Assembly (NCBI GenBank): GCA_028641055.1
Contig: CM054058.1
Span: 239,802,187-239,866,186, forward strand
Direction of reading: 5' to 3'
Origin: Alopecurus myosuroides
Lineage: Eukaryota > Streptophyta > Magnoliopsida > Poales > Poaceae
Length of the DNA stretch: 64,000 bases
Both the position numbers and the translations under genes were made by a program. Position 1 is the stretch's first letter; every line of letters starts with the position of its first letter. Below the pieces are notes generated by a model. The model saw only the letters and a list, made by a program, of their open reading frames with translations. It had not been told where the DNA came from and did no database searches. This document shows positions 1 to 9,759 of this stretch, one piece after another.

Positions 1-2906
1 GAAACTATTCCGGTGGTTTGTGACTTCCCCGATGTCTTTCCAGAAGAGTTGCCAGGAATGCCTCCTGACAGAGCAGTTGAGTTCGTGATCGAACTTGAAC
101 CAGGTACTGCTCCAATCTCTAAGCATCCATACAAGATAGCTCCTCCTGAACTGAAGTTGTTGAAGGAGCAAATCGATATGTACATGGAGAAAGGTTACAT
201 TCAACCTAGTTCCTCGGCTTGGGGTTGCCCAACTCTGTTCGTTGCGAAGAAGGATCAAACAAAGAGACTCGTTGCTGACTATCGTCCTCTTAACGAGAAA
301 ACCATCAAAAACAAGTATCCAATTCCTCGTATCGATGATCTTTTTGATCAACTTGCTGGAGCCTCAATATTCTCCAAGCTGGATTTGAGGATGGGTTACC
401 ATCAAATAAAGATCAGAAAGGAAGATATTCCCAAGACAGCCTTCACCACTCGCTACGGTCTATATGAATACACCGTCATGTCCTTTGGTCTCACCAATGC
501 ACCGGCGACATTCTCTCGACTAATGAATTCTGTCTTCCATGAATACCTCGACAAGTTCGTTGTGGTATATCTTGATGACATTCTTGTCTACTCAAAATCC
601 GAGGAAGAGCATGGAGAACATCTTCGGCTCACTCTCATGAAACTTCGCGAGCATCGTCTATATGCCAAGTTCTCCAAATGTGAGTTCTGGATTCCAGAAG
701 TTGCTTACCTTGGTCATGTCATCTCTGCCAAAGGCATAGCCATTGATCCAGAAAAGGTTAAGGCAATTGTTGATTCGAAACCTCCTAAGACGGTGAAGCA
801 AGTCAGAAGTTTTCTTGGTTTGGCTAGCTATTACCGTCGTTTCGTCCAAAACTTCTCCAAGATCGCCAAACCTCTCACTGACCTCACAAAGAAGGACAAG
901 AAGTTCGTTTGGTCTCCACAATGTGATGAAAGTTTCAATATCCTCAAGACCAAACTCACTTCTACACCAGTTCTGGTTGGCCTAGATACTACCAAACCTT
1001 TCCAGATATTCTGTGATGCTTCTCTCCAAGGTCTAGGAGCAGTTCTTATGCAAGAACGTCAAGTTGTGGCTTATGCTTCACGTCAGTTGAACGCACATGA
1101 GCTCAATTATCCCACTCATGATCTAGAACTTGCAGCAGTTGTGTTTGCCCTCAAGAAATGGAGGCAATACTTGTTGGGTAATCGCACTGAAATCTTTTCC
1201 GATCATAAGAGTCTGAAATACATTTTCACTCAACCAGATCTAAATCTCATGCAAAGGAGATGGATTGAAAAGATCAAAGACTTCGATCTTACCATTTCTT
1301 ACACTCCAGGCAAGGCTAATGTTATGGCCGATGCTCTCAGTCGCAAGTCGTATTGCAATAATCTCATGATCATGGAAAGCCAACCTCCACTTCATGAAGA
1401 ATTCCAGAAGCTGAACCTTGGTCTTGTTCCTCAAGGTTATCTTGCACACTTGACAGCTAGTCCAACTCTCGAGGACAAGATTCGTTCTGAACAACTTCGT
1501 GATGCTGAGATCAAGAAGATCGCAAATAACATCAAAGCAGGCAATGTGAAGTATGAGTGCTTCTCAATTGATGACAAGGGAACTGTGTTCTTCGAAGGAC
1601 GCATTGCAGTTCCTCAAATTCAAAGTCTCAAAGATGTCATTCTCAAGGAGGCTCATGAAACTCCTCTCTCCATACACCCTGGAAGTACAAAGATGTACCA
1701 GGATCTCAAGACACTGTATTGGTGGTCTGGCATGAAACGTGAAATTGCTCAATACGTTTCTGAATGCGATGTTTGTCAACGTGTCAAGGCAGTTCATCAG
1801 AAAACAGCCGGTCTCCTCCAACCTCTGAAAATTCCTGAGTGGAAGTGGGACATGATTGAAATGGACTTCGTCACTGGTTTTCCAAAGTCCAAGAAGGGCA
1901 ACGATGCAATCTTCGTTGTTATTGATCGTCTCACTAAAGTAGCTCACTTCTTTGCTGTCAAAGAAACAATCTCAGCTAGCCAGTTAGCAGAGCTCTACAC
2001 AGCAAAGATTGTTCCTCTTCATGGTGTTCCATTGAAATAAGCTCAGACCATGGAAGCATATTCACTTCTCATTTCTGGAAAAGCTTTCAAGAAGCATTGG
2101 GCACCAAACTTCTGTTCAGCACAGCTTACCATCCTCAGTCTCAAGGGCAAGTCGAAAGAGTCAATCAGATTCTCGAGGATATGCTCAGAGCATGTGGTCT
2201 CTTATTTGGCATGAAATGGGAGGATTGCCTTCCATATGCTGAATTCTCCTACAACAACAGCTTCCAGGCAAGCCTAGGCATGGCACCATTTGAAGCACTC
2301 TATGGCCGCAGATGCAGGAGTCCAATCAATTGGTCTGGAGCTGGTGAACGTTCACTCTTAGGCCCTGACATTGTTAAGGAAGCCGAAGAGAAAGTTCGCA
2401 TCATTCGTGACAATCTCAAGATTGCTCAGTCTCGTCAGAAAAGCTACTATGACAGCAAGCACAGGGATATGGTCTATGCACCTGGTGACAAAGCATATCT
2501 CCGTGTAACTCCCCTCAGAGGCACTCATCGTTTTGGTGTGAAAGGAAAGCTGGCACCAAGATACATTGGTCCGTTCAACATTCTCTCAAGGCGTGCGGAA
2601 AATGCCTATCGTCTTGAACTTCCAGAAAAACTATCCAAGGTGCACGATGTGTTTCACGTGTCACAGCTCAAGAGGTGTTTCAAAGATCCAGATCGTACAG
2701 TTGATCATGATTCCATTGAATTGCAAGAAGATCTATCTTATGAGGAGCACCCTGTTCGAATTCTCGATGAGACCGAGCGTAAGACTCGCAACAAGAGCAC
2801 CAAGTTCTTGAAGGTGCAGTGGTCGCATCATTCCGATAAAGAGGCAACGTGGGAGACTGAAGAGGATCTTCGCAAGAAGTATCCGGACCTTTTCCTTTCT
2901 CAATAG
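1..2906 (+). pseudogene. pol: Element A pol: RT, RNase H, integrase, chromodomain; frameshifted
   Basis: This is the C-terminal two thirds of a gypsy polyprotein. The RT active site YLDD is at 568-579. RNase H follows with FCDAS near 1010, then an integrase zinc-binding segment ending ECDVCQR, and the first catalytic Asp of integrase at 1864. Compared with the near-identical copy in B (around 13280), one G is missing at about 2034. This puts a TAA at 2038-2040, just before the second catalytic Asp. The rest is readable in another frame from about 2036 to 2906 and includes [12 protein letters not shown], a GPF module and a complete chromodomain with VQW and ATWE aromatic positions. So one 1-bp deletion in the integrase core is the main visible lesion. 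The start of the protein lies outside the window. Confidence 0.93.
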
Positions 2907-2928
2907 GAATCTCGGGGCGCGATTCCTT

Positions 2929-2940
2929 CAAGGGGGGGCG
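2929..2940 (+). other. Polypurine tract of element A
   Basis: A purine run AAGGGGGGGCG lies directly before the 3' LTR, which starts TGTAAC at 2944. This is where plus-strand DNA synthesis would be primed. It lies 23 bases after the pol stop codon. The matching tract in B has been deleted. Confidence 0.8.
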
Positions 2941-2943
2941 TTT

Positions 2944-3681
2944 TGTAACATCCCAAGTATGAAAATCTCCCCCTAGAATGTTTTATTTCTTGTTAAGTTA
3001 TTGTTTTGCATCATGTCATCATAGTCATTGCTTTTGTTTGCAATTGTTTTGATTTAATTTGTTTCCATCTGTTTTCTATTTGAATTCCAAACAAAAATTC
3101 AATTATTTGTCATATTTGTTATGTTACATGTTTCAAATAAGAGCTACAAAACAAACAAATAATTTGTTTCTTTAAACTTGGAATCAAAAACTTAATTTTT
3201 TTGGATTAACTTTCATTTATTTCTTTTGATACCAAAATTGCTCAAATCATTTAATTTCCAAACAATAACATCAATTAAATTTATTTGGAAAACAAAAGTT
3301 TGTTTTAGGTGTTGTTACAAAAACAAAACAATAAAAAGTTATCCTAAACATTTGCTAAACCCTAAAACCATCTCTTCTTTCTCTTTTTCCAAATCTGCAA
3401 AAAAAAAGAGGAAAAAAGTTAAAACAAAAAAAAGGAGAGGGGAAAAGGAGGCAGCCCAGTTGGGCCAGCCCAAATGCTCCTGGCCCGTACCCCCCACCTG
3501 TCGTCACCTACCTGCTGTACGGCTAGACATCCATGGTGTCCACGGCTACAGAGCAGGCAGGCAACGGCCAGGACCCCTCCCTCCTCCTCCTTTTAGCTCG
3601 AGGCCGAGCCCCTCCTACCCTAATATTTTTCCTCCTCCTTCTCCCTCGCACCGCCGCCCTTTTCCCTTCCGCTGCTCTCTC
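2944..3681 (+). repeat. Element A 3' LTR, first part (interrupted by B)
   Basis: The segment begins TGTAACATCCCAAGTATG like the B LTR at 3682, then diverges. It is AT-rich and turns GC-rich after about 3440, where the LTR leader starts. It stops at 3681 where B begins. The last five bases, ctctc (3677-3681), are the duplicated target and recur at 18506-18510. The open frame at 3226-3738 runs across the junction into B and is not a gene. Confidence 0.88.
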
Positions 3682-4545
3682 TGTAACATCCCAAGTATGA
3701 AAACCATCCCCTTAGAATGTTTGTTGCATGTTTATTAAAGTGTTGCATCATGTCATCATATGGTTTCCATGTTGTTTGCATTTGTTTCTTAATTGTTGCA
3801 TTTGTTTTCCACTGTTTTCACAATTCAAATTCAAACCTTATTCAAACAATGGTTTCATACTTGCTCTGTTACAACATTTTAAATAAAAATCACAAATAAT
3901 AACAACCAATTGGTTTCATTTTATGCCATAGTGATCACTTGTTAAAATGATGGTTCTAATCAATCATTTAATTTCCAATCACATTTAAAATTCCAAATTC
4001 AAGCATCAAACAGCAACCAATTGAATTCATGCAAATTATAAAACAATTTAGATCAATGGTTTATAATTTAACATAGGGGTTACCCTATTTAAAAGTGGGT
4101 TTTTTTATTAATGAGCATGTAATATTAAAATTCCCCAAGTTTGGTTTAAATTCAAACAGCAAGCAAATATTTAAACTTTTGAAAATAAAAGTTAACAACT
4201 GTTTGTAATTGGCCTAAGGAACTTCCTCTAATTTTTCCAAATTTTTCTCTAACCTAAAAACCACCTTTTCCTTCCAAATTATTTTTCAGCAAAAAAAAAC
4301 ATAAAGGAGAAATAAAAATTCAAACGTTTTGGCGCCAGCAGAGAGAGTGGGCTGCGCCCAGCCCACTTCTCCTTCCCTCCTCCTCGTTTTTCTTCCGCAG
4401 CGCAGCCCAGCCCGTTATCCCGCAGAGAAAAACGATTCGTTTTTTTTCGCTTCTGTTCCACCGTCTCCCTCCTGTACGGCGACGGATCCGTGCCTCCACG
4501 TCGGCGACAGAGCATCGTGGACGGCCATTGACGCCCGTGCGCCCC

Positions 4546-4552
4546 TATAAAA
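4546..4552 (+). promoter_or_regulatory. TATA box of element B 5' LTR
   Basis: TATAAAA sits in a GC-rich setting, and a pyrimidine-rich leader follows about 30 bases later. The same box occurs at the equivalent site of the 3' LTR (14858). It is the best candidate core promoter for the genomic RNA. Confidence 0.6.
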
Positions 4553-5116
4553 CAAGCCCTAGGGCTCTGCGCCGCACCCTAGCCCCTAGGTTTTCCTCCT
4601 CCCCTCTCTAGCGCCGCCGCTCACCCTCTCGCTGCCCGAGCTCCCCTCTCTGCAACTCCCTCCGGCGACCACCGCTCTGAAACTCGACGATGAACGCCTC
4701 CGTCGCCGCCCGTTTCCTCACTGGCTAACCAGGAACCGAAACCCCACTCTCCCCTCGTCCGATTAGACACCCGCGCATCCCCGGAGACGCACGGTGCCCT
4801 CGCCGTCGTCCACAGCCGTGTCGCCGTCGAGCTCGTCGCGGTCTCTGCAACCTCGACACCTCCCGGTGAGCCACCGTACTGTCTCCTCCTCCTCTCTGTT
4901 GCCATCTACTCGCAACTATCTGCACAAGCTTCCAGCACACGCACACACCCCCCTCAGATCGAGCACGGCCGTGTTGCTTCCCCGCCGGCGAGCGACGACC
5001 ACGTTTCTGTCAGATAGCTTCAGCCAGCGCGCTCGTTTCAGTTTCAGTTAAACTCAGATCTGAATCGTTATCCTCCCTGCGCCGCGGTACCTGACAGAAC
5101 GAACGCAACACCGCAG

Positions 5117-5162
5117 TGGTTCAGTGCTAGCGTGCGCAGCGTGAGGTGCGGGGATCGATCCC
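5117..5162 (+). other. tRNA-like A-box/B-box module in the LTR leader
   Basis: TGGTTCAGTGC (5117-5127) differs at one position from the RNA polymerase III A-box consensus. GGATCGATCCC (5152-5162) differs at one position from the B-box consensus. The spacing of 24 bases is short but tRNA-like. No full cloverleaf can be drawn, so this is not called a tRNA gene. It may be a relic of a tRNA-derived SINE captured by the LTR, or chance in GC-rich DNA. Confidence 0.3.
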
Positions 5163-6365
5163 TCGCTCGCGCTGAATAAAACCAAGTTTTTTTGCGCGCA
5201 TCTAACAGGCAGGGTCCACCAGGCAGAGACCCTGGTGGCCACGCAAGCGTGCGCAGTGCCACGCTGGCCCCTGGCCCACGCGGCAGTGGCAGCGTGTAGC
5301 TGCAGCACCGTAACAAAAGTTTGACCACGTTTCTGTTTTAAAAATAGAACCTTTTAATTACAGATTAGTCCTCAATTTTAATTGGTTAATAACTTTTAAT
5401 CTATAACTCTAACTAATAAAAGTTAAATATGTTTATTGTTCTAAATTTAATTGTCTATCCAACTATGCCACTTGTGTGCTGTTTTGAAATTTCAAAATGC
5501 AATTCAAATTTGAATTCAAATAATTCAAATGCAAATTTCTAAATTCCATAACTAATTCATTCTTAATCCAATAAATGCAAATAAACTATGTTTTCCATGC
5601 TATTTTGAATAACCTTTTCAAATATAAATTTTGTTTCATGGTTTGAATAATTTAAATTGCCTAAATAATTTAATACTTGTTTAATTCATTTAAATTTGAT
5701 AAAATCATAACTTGCTCAATATAAAATATTTTTGAACATGCAAAATATGTTTTCAAACCACCAAAGTATAACCTTTTCAAATATGAGTTTGAAAGTATGT
5801 TTTGAGCAAATAAAATTCAAATAAAAATTCATGCTTGTTTTAAATTCATTTAAAACTTGTTTAATTTTGTTTAAGTCATAATAAATACATCCTAATGCCT
5901 TTTTCAATATTTGAAACATGTAATCCACCCAAAATTTCATGATCTTTTCAAATATGAAATTAGTTATTTGTTTTGAACAATTTAAATGGTTGAAAACAAC
6001 AAATACTTGTGTGTCACCTTTAAGGCACCAAAAATTCCCTAAATTAATAAATAAAATTCTAAATTGCTAAACCTCATTTCAAATTGGTTCTAATGTTGTT
6101 ATTTTGCTAATTTCCTCATGCATGCATCATACTAAACCAATAGCACCTGTTGATTAGTTGGAAAACAAATAATCTACCCAAAATCCATGGGCTTTTCATA
6201 TGCAACTCAAAATTGCATATGTGTCCATTTAAATTGTGTTACCATGTCAATTAGGTTATTTTGATGCATCTATTAAGTTGACATGCATCATCCCATGATT
6301 GTGCACTATGCCATGATAATGATTGTTTATATTCCTGTCTTGTTTGTTTGCTTCTTCTCGAATAG

Positions 6366-7722
6366 ACGACGACGTTGATACCGACGATCTTTACGACACC
6401 CCTTCTGAGGATCTAGCTCAGTACCCGGCTACTGGGTTTGCAGGCAAGTTATCACTCACATGAACCATTGTGTTCCTTTCAACATTGGTTACCGATACTT
6501 TTCGTTGTCTATATTTGCTAGCCCTATGTATCGTTGCTTCTGTTACGAACCTATCACAAGATACCCTAAACCCTGATATTGCCACACCTCCAGTCCTATC
6601 ACCCCAATGGTTTAGCCCGTGTCTTACTAGCATGCTTAGGGTTGTTTTGCTCGAGTCTGTTATCAGTTACTTTCTGTTATCATATCTGCCTATATTCTGG
6701 GGCTCGATGTTAAACAACAACCTGTTAATTTGAGGTAATAATAATTTGCTGATAAGGCACCGGCAGGAGGCCCGGCGTGGTTTTGAGGCCTGCTAGTGTC
6801 GACCCTAATAGGAAAAGGGTCTTGTCTACTGATCCATGATGAGCGCACTATCCGCATGTGGGAAGCGTGTATGGGCGCCCCCCTCAATTTGATTCGATTC
6901 GCATCTCGTCCAAATCACCACACTTAGTTCGGGCTTTCCATTTGATGCACGCATATGCAGGTACGAACCCGAGGCCAGGGTGGAACTTTTGTAGTCGGCA
7001 TTTAGGGCGGCGTGGTCTTCCAGTGCTATGAGGGTCCCCTTTTATTCGTGGGGCTCGATTAGCCGCGCACGCACAGCACGTGGTGCTTTGGGCTTGATGC
7101 GAAGAAGAGTTGAGTTGTGTTGAGTGCCCCGCTTGGTGGGAAAGGCCTTCCCATCTGGCGGGTTATTCTTACGTGTACGGCCAAATTGGTGCACCCCTGC
7201 AGGGATAAATCTTCTCGAGAAGCTGTGTTTTCCGCGGTTATGGTTAACTTGGTGAAAGTACTGGCTAACAAGTACTCAGAACAACTTATACCTAACTAAT
7301 GATAACTTGACTAGTAATAGGCTTATTGACACAACAATTTGATCCATCATTAATCCAACTGTGTGAGTTATCCTCGGATTGCTTCTTTGGATAAGGGGCG
7401 AGATCCAGGATGGGTTTGTTTGGTGGTTAGCTATAGTTGGTTACGATACGCTATCTTATCTCTTTCTGTTACACCGGAAGTTGTAGTATGTTCTGTAGTT
7501 GGTTAGTGCAGCCAGTTGCCGCATCTTTTATACCCTTTTCTTCCGTTGATCCCAAGGCATCTGTGCTTGGTGTTGACGGGCTACACTTTGGTGAACTGTG
7601 AGTCTTGCTTGCCAGTACGTTTATGTACTGACCCCTTTGGGGTTGTGGTTTCCGCAGACTACGCTTACGAGGATCCAGGTGACGGCTACTACGTGGAGTT
7701 TGACGAGGCTGCTGACGAGTAG
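6366..7722 (+). CDS. Candidate spliced small ORF in B 5' LTR (two exon-like blocks)
   Basis: Block 1 is 6366-6443 (78 bases), preceded by a pyrimidine tract and AATAG and followed by GCAAGT, a GC-type donor. Block 2 is 7658-7722, preceded by TTTCCGCAG and ending in TAG. Block 1 ends with one base of a codon and block 2 begins with two, so joining keeps the frame and makes a GAC codon at the junction. The encoded end is strongly acidic, with DDDVDTDDLYDTPSEDL from block 1 and EDPGDGYYVEFDEAADE before the stop. There is no ATG in either block. A GC-rich upstream block ending at a GTGAGC donor (4867) is open in the right phase back to 4694 but also lacks ATG. Function unknown; coding status is inferred from phase conservation across copies. 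Confidence 0.4.
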
Positions 7723-8196
7723 TTAGCGGACCCGGGCAGGATCCGAGACATCGTGGATGGGCTCCGTTTTCTTTTCATTCCCGGCTTCTTAAGCCAATTT
7801 GGATTTGTCTGTACTCAGACCCTTTGAATGCTTCCGCTGAGTTGTAATGATATTATGTTGGGACATGTGTCCTCTGAATGATTGTATTTGCTATTCTCTG
7901 CCCTAGTGAGGGCCAGTTGCAACTTATTTCAATCTTTTGTGTCTTAGAGGCATGTTGTGTTATCCTTTTGTTCAAAGCCGTTGACGTACCATGTGTGTAT
8001 GGTATGAAGTACGTCAATGGTAGTGTCCTGATTTCTACGGGATAGTTTACATCGACGGTGAATAGTAAAGATTGGTTGTCACACATAAGTGTTGGCCTAC
8101 TCGTAAGAGATGCGGGTGCCGGTAAGCCCCGTAATCCAATCGAAATACTGTTCAGTTCGTACGGTGAGTATCCCCTAGAAGTCCGGGTGCGACAAA

Positions 8197-8209
8197 TGGT
8201 ATCAGAGCC
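8197..8209 (+). other. Primer binding site of element B (tRNA-iMet type)
   Basis: TGGTATCAGAGCC begins two bases after the end of the 5' LTR. It matches the usual plant site complementary to the 3' end of initiator methionine tRNA, and it fixes the LTR boundary at 8194. Confidence 0.93.
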
Positions 8210-8733
8210 TGTCTGCCTGTAGGATCCCTTTTACTGGTCGCAGTTGAGTCTAGAAACTATTTTGTAGCTATATAGGAAAAATGAAACGTGAGAGTAGGAA
8301 TTCTGCCATTTTTCTTCTTTCCCCACCCACCCACCCTTTTTCTGGTAAGGAAGTGCAACGTTGTTTTCTGTTCTCACCTAAACTTTCAAGTTATGGTTTC
8401 ACGAATCCTGGTTTCTCTAGGATAGTTATATCTACTAGACCATAGGAATGGAGGTGGTTGTAACATGATTTATCATGTTGCCTACTCATGATTGAGAACG
8501 GAGGCGTGTAAGCCCCGGAAGCAAATCCTCTATCCCTTAAGAAGTAGATATTGATCATTTAGAAGCCCGGATGGGGTTTTCCGTAGTACCTCAGGAGTTT
8601 TGGTCTCGTGTTTCCCGTTGTTGCTTCAATATCCTGTTCTTTTCAACATCCTTATCGTCCGTTGAACCTTGTTGTTGCTTTCCACTTCAGTTCTCTACTG
8701 GCGTCTAATCAAAACTTCCCCGATCATCTGCAG

Positions 8734-9549
8734 ATGGATCTCAGGTTCTTCCCGCAGGTGGTTAGGATGACTCGCTGTGAGAGCACTGCCGGTTATCCGG
8801 AGATGCTGAGAGACATGGTCACTTATCTGGGGTTCCATTGGGCACCAGAGTACCAGGTCTACGAGCAGCAGCGAGAGTTTGACCAGACCTACTACCAGGC
8901 TATCGTCTACATTCTGTCAGATGATGGCATGAGCGTTGTCCACCGTTACGAGGCAGTAGGTTCCACAGTGGATATGGCAGTGCAGCAGGCAGCTTACGTG
9001 AGTCTCACCGTCCTCCGTGCTGACTACTGGGGGTTTGACGATTCTATCTATCGCCACATCCCCCGTGGTTACATCACTTCAGCGGGAGCTCACTTCACCC
9101 TCTACGACAACCTGGATGTCTACGAGCATGATAACACCAGGCTACACACCACCGCTCAGTTTGTGAGGCACAGTGACGCTGTTGCCACCACACTTTCTCA
9201 GGAGTTGGCCTCAGTCAGGGAGCAGCTCTACCTTGCTTTGACTCGTCTGGCTACGTACACCACAGACTTTGTTGGAGATGAGCGCTTTGCACGTTTCCAT
9301 CAGACAGTGGGACGTAGTTTGCCAGATGCTGGAGGTTACGAGCCGATCAGAGGTCCACTCCTCAACCTCGGAGCTGGTTACACTGGGATTCCACGCTTTG
9401 GAGCACAGGGAGACGACGCTTTCTACTTCACCACACCGAGAGTCGCTCTCAGATCAGTCCCGCTCTACGTGGATCGTCGTTCTACCTACTTCCGTGGGAT
9501 TCCTCCTCACCGTATCTCTCGGCGTACTACTCACCGTCGTCCTGCGTGA
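8734..9549 (+). CDS. Extra ORF between LTR and gag, dsRNA-binding-like segment
   Basis: This ORF of about 271 codons lies between the primer site and gag, in sense orientation. I chose ATG 8734 because it follows a splice-acceptor-like CATCTGCAG; the frame is open back to 8608. Residues about 20-100 from this Met have the pattern of a double-stranded RNA-binding domain. There is a helix with a P-E-Y turn, alternating hydrophobics around YYQAIVYIL, a loop with DDG, then AVGST and an alanine-rich last helix (AVQQAAYVSLTVLR). The C-terminal part is rich in R, Y and G and ends RRTTHRRPA. The frame is intact. Additional ORFs are known in plant gypsy elements; I do not recognise this one, and the dsRBD call is by pattern only. 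It could serve in RNA packaging or in countering host small RNAs; both are guesses. Confidence 0.7.
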   Translation: MDLRFFPQVVRMTRCESTAGYPEMLRDMVTYLGFHWAPEYQVYEQQREFDQTYYQAIVYILSDDGMSVVHRYEAVGSTVDMAVQQAAYVSLTVLRADYWGFDDSIYRHIPRGYITSAGAHFTLYDNLDVYEHDNTRLHTTAQFVRHSDAVATTLSQELASVREQLYLALTRLATYTTDFVGDERFARFHQTVGRSLPDAGGYEPIRGPLLNLGAGYTGIPRFGAQGDDAFYFTTPRVALRSVPLYVDRRSTYFRGIPPHRISRRTTHRRPA

Positions 9550-9759
9550 TGAGCATGGGAGTACCGATGTATCCATTCATAGCTATGTTTAGTTATCCTT
9601 TGGCTTTCGAACCATGTATTGGTGTGTTGGATATTCTGATGTATTTGAACATGTGATGATGTACCTGTTGGTTATCTATTCATGCGTCGGAATAATCTAT
9701 CTTTCGGTTACCAAGTCTATCCTTTTCGGTTGTTGTGCTAAAATGCATGTCTATTCAGG

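Larger units (their letters stand above)
3682..8194 (+). repeat. Element B 5' LTR (4513 bp)
   Basis: The LTR starts TGTAACATCCCAAG and ends GGTGCGACA, two bases before the primer site. It has four zones: an AT-rich start to about 4300, a GC-rich block of about 1 kb with a TATA box at its centre (4546), a long AT-rich stretch (about 5330-6340), and a mixed block with exon-like pieces. If transcription starts about 30 bases after the TATA box, U3 is about 0.9 kb and R plus U5 about 3.6 kb, which is very long for a retrotransposon leader. The short open frames in the GC-rich block look incidental. Confidence 0.93.

Noticed and set aside
3226..3738. 170-codon plus-strand open frame
   Set aside because: It crosses the junction from the A LTR into the B LTR and is low complexity; it has no domain and could not be an ancestral gene.
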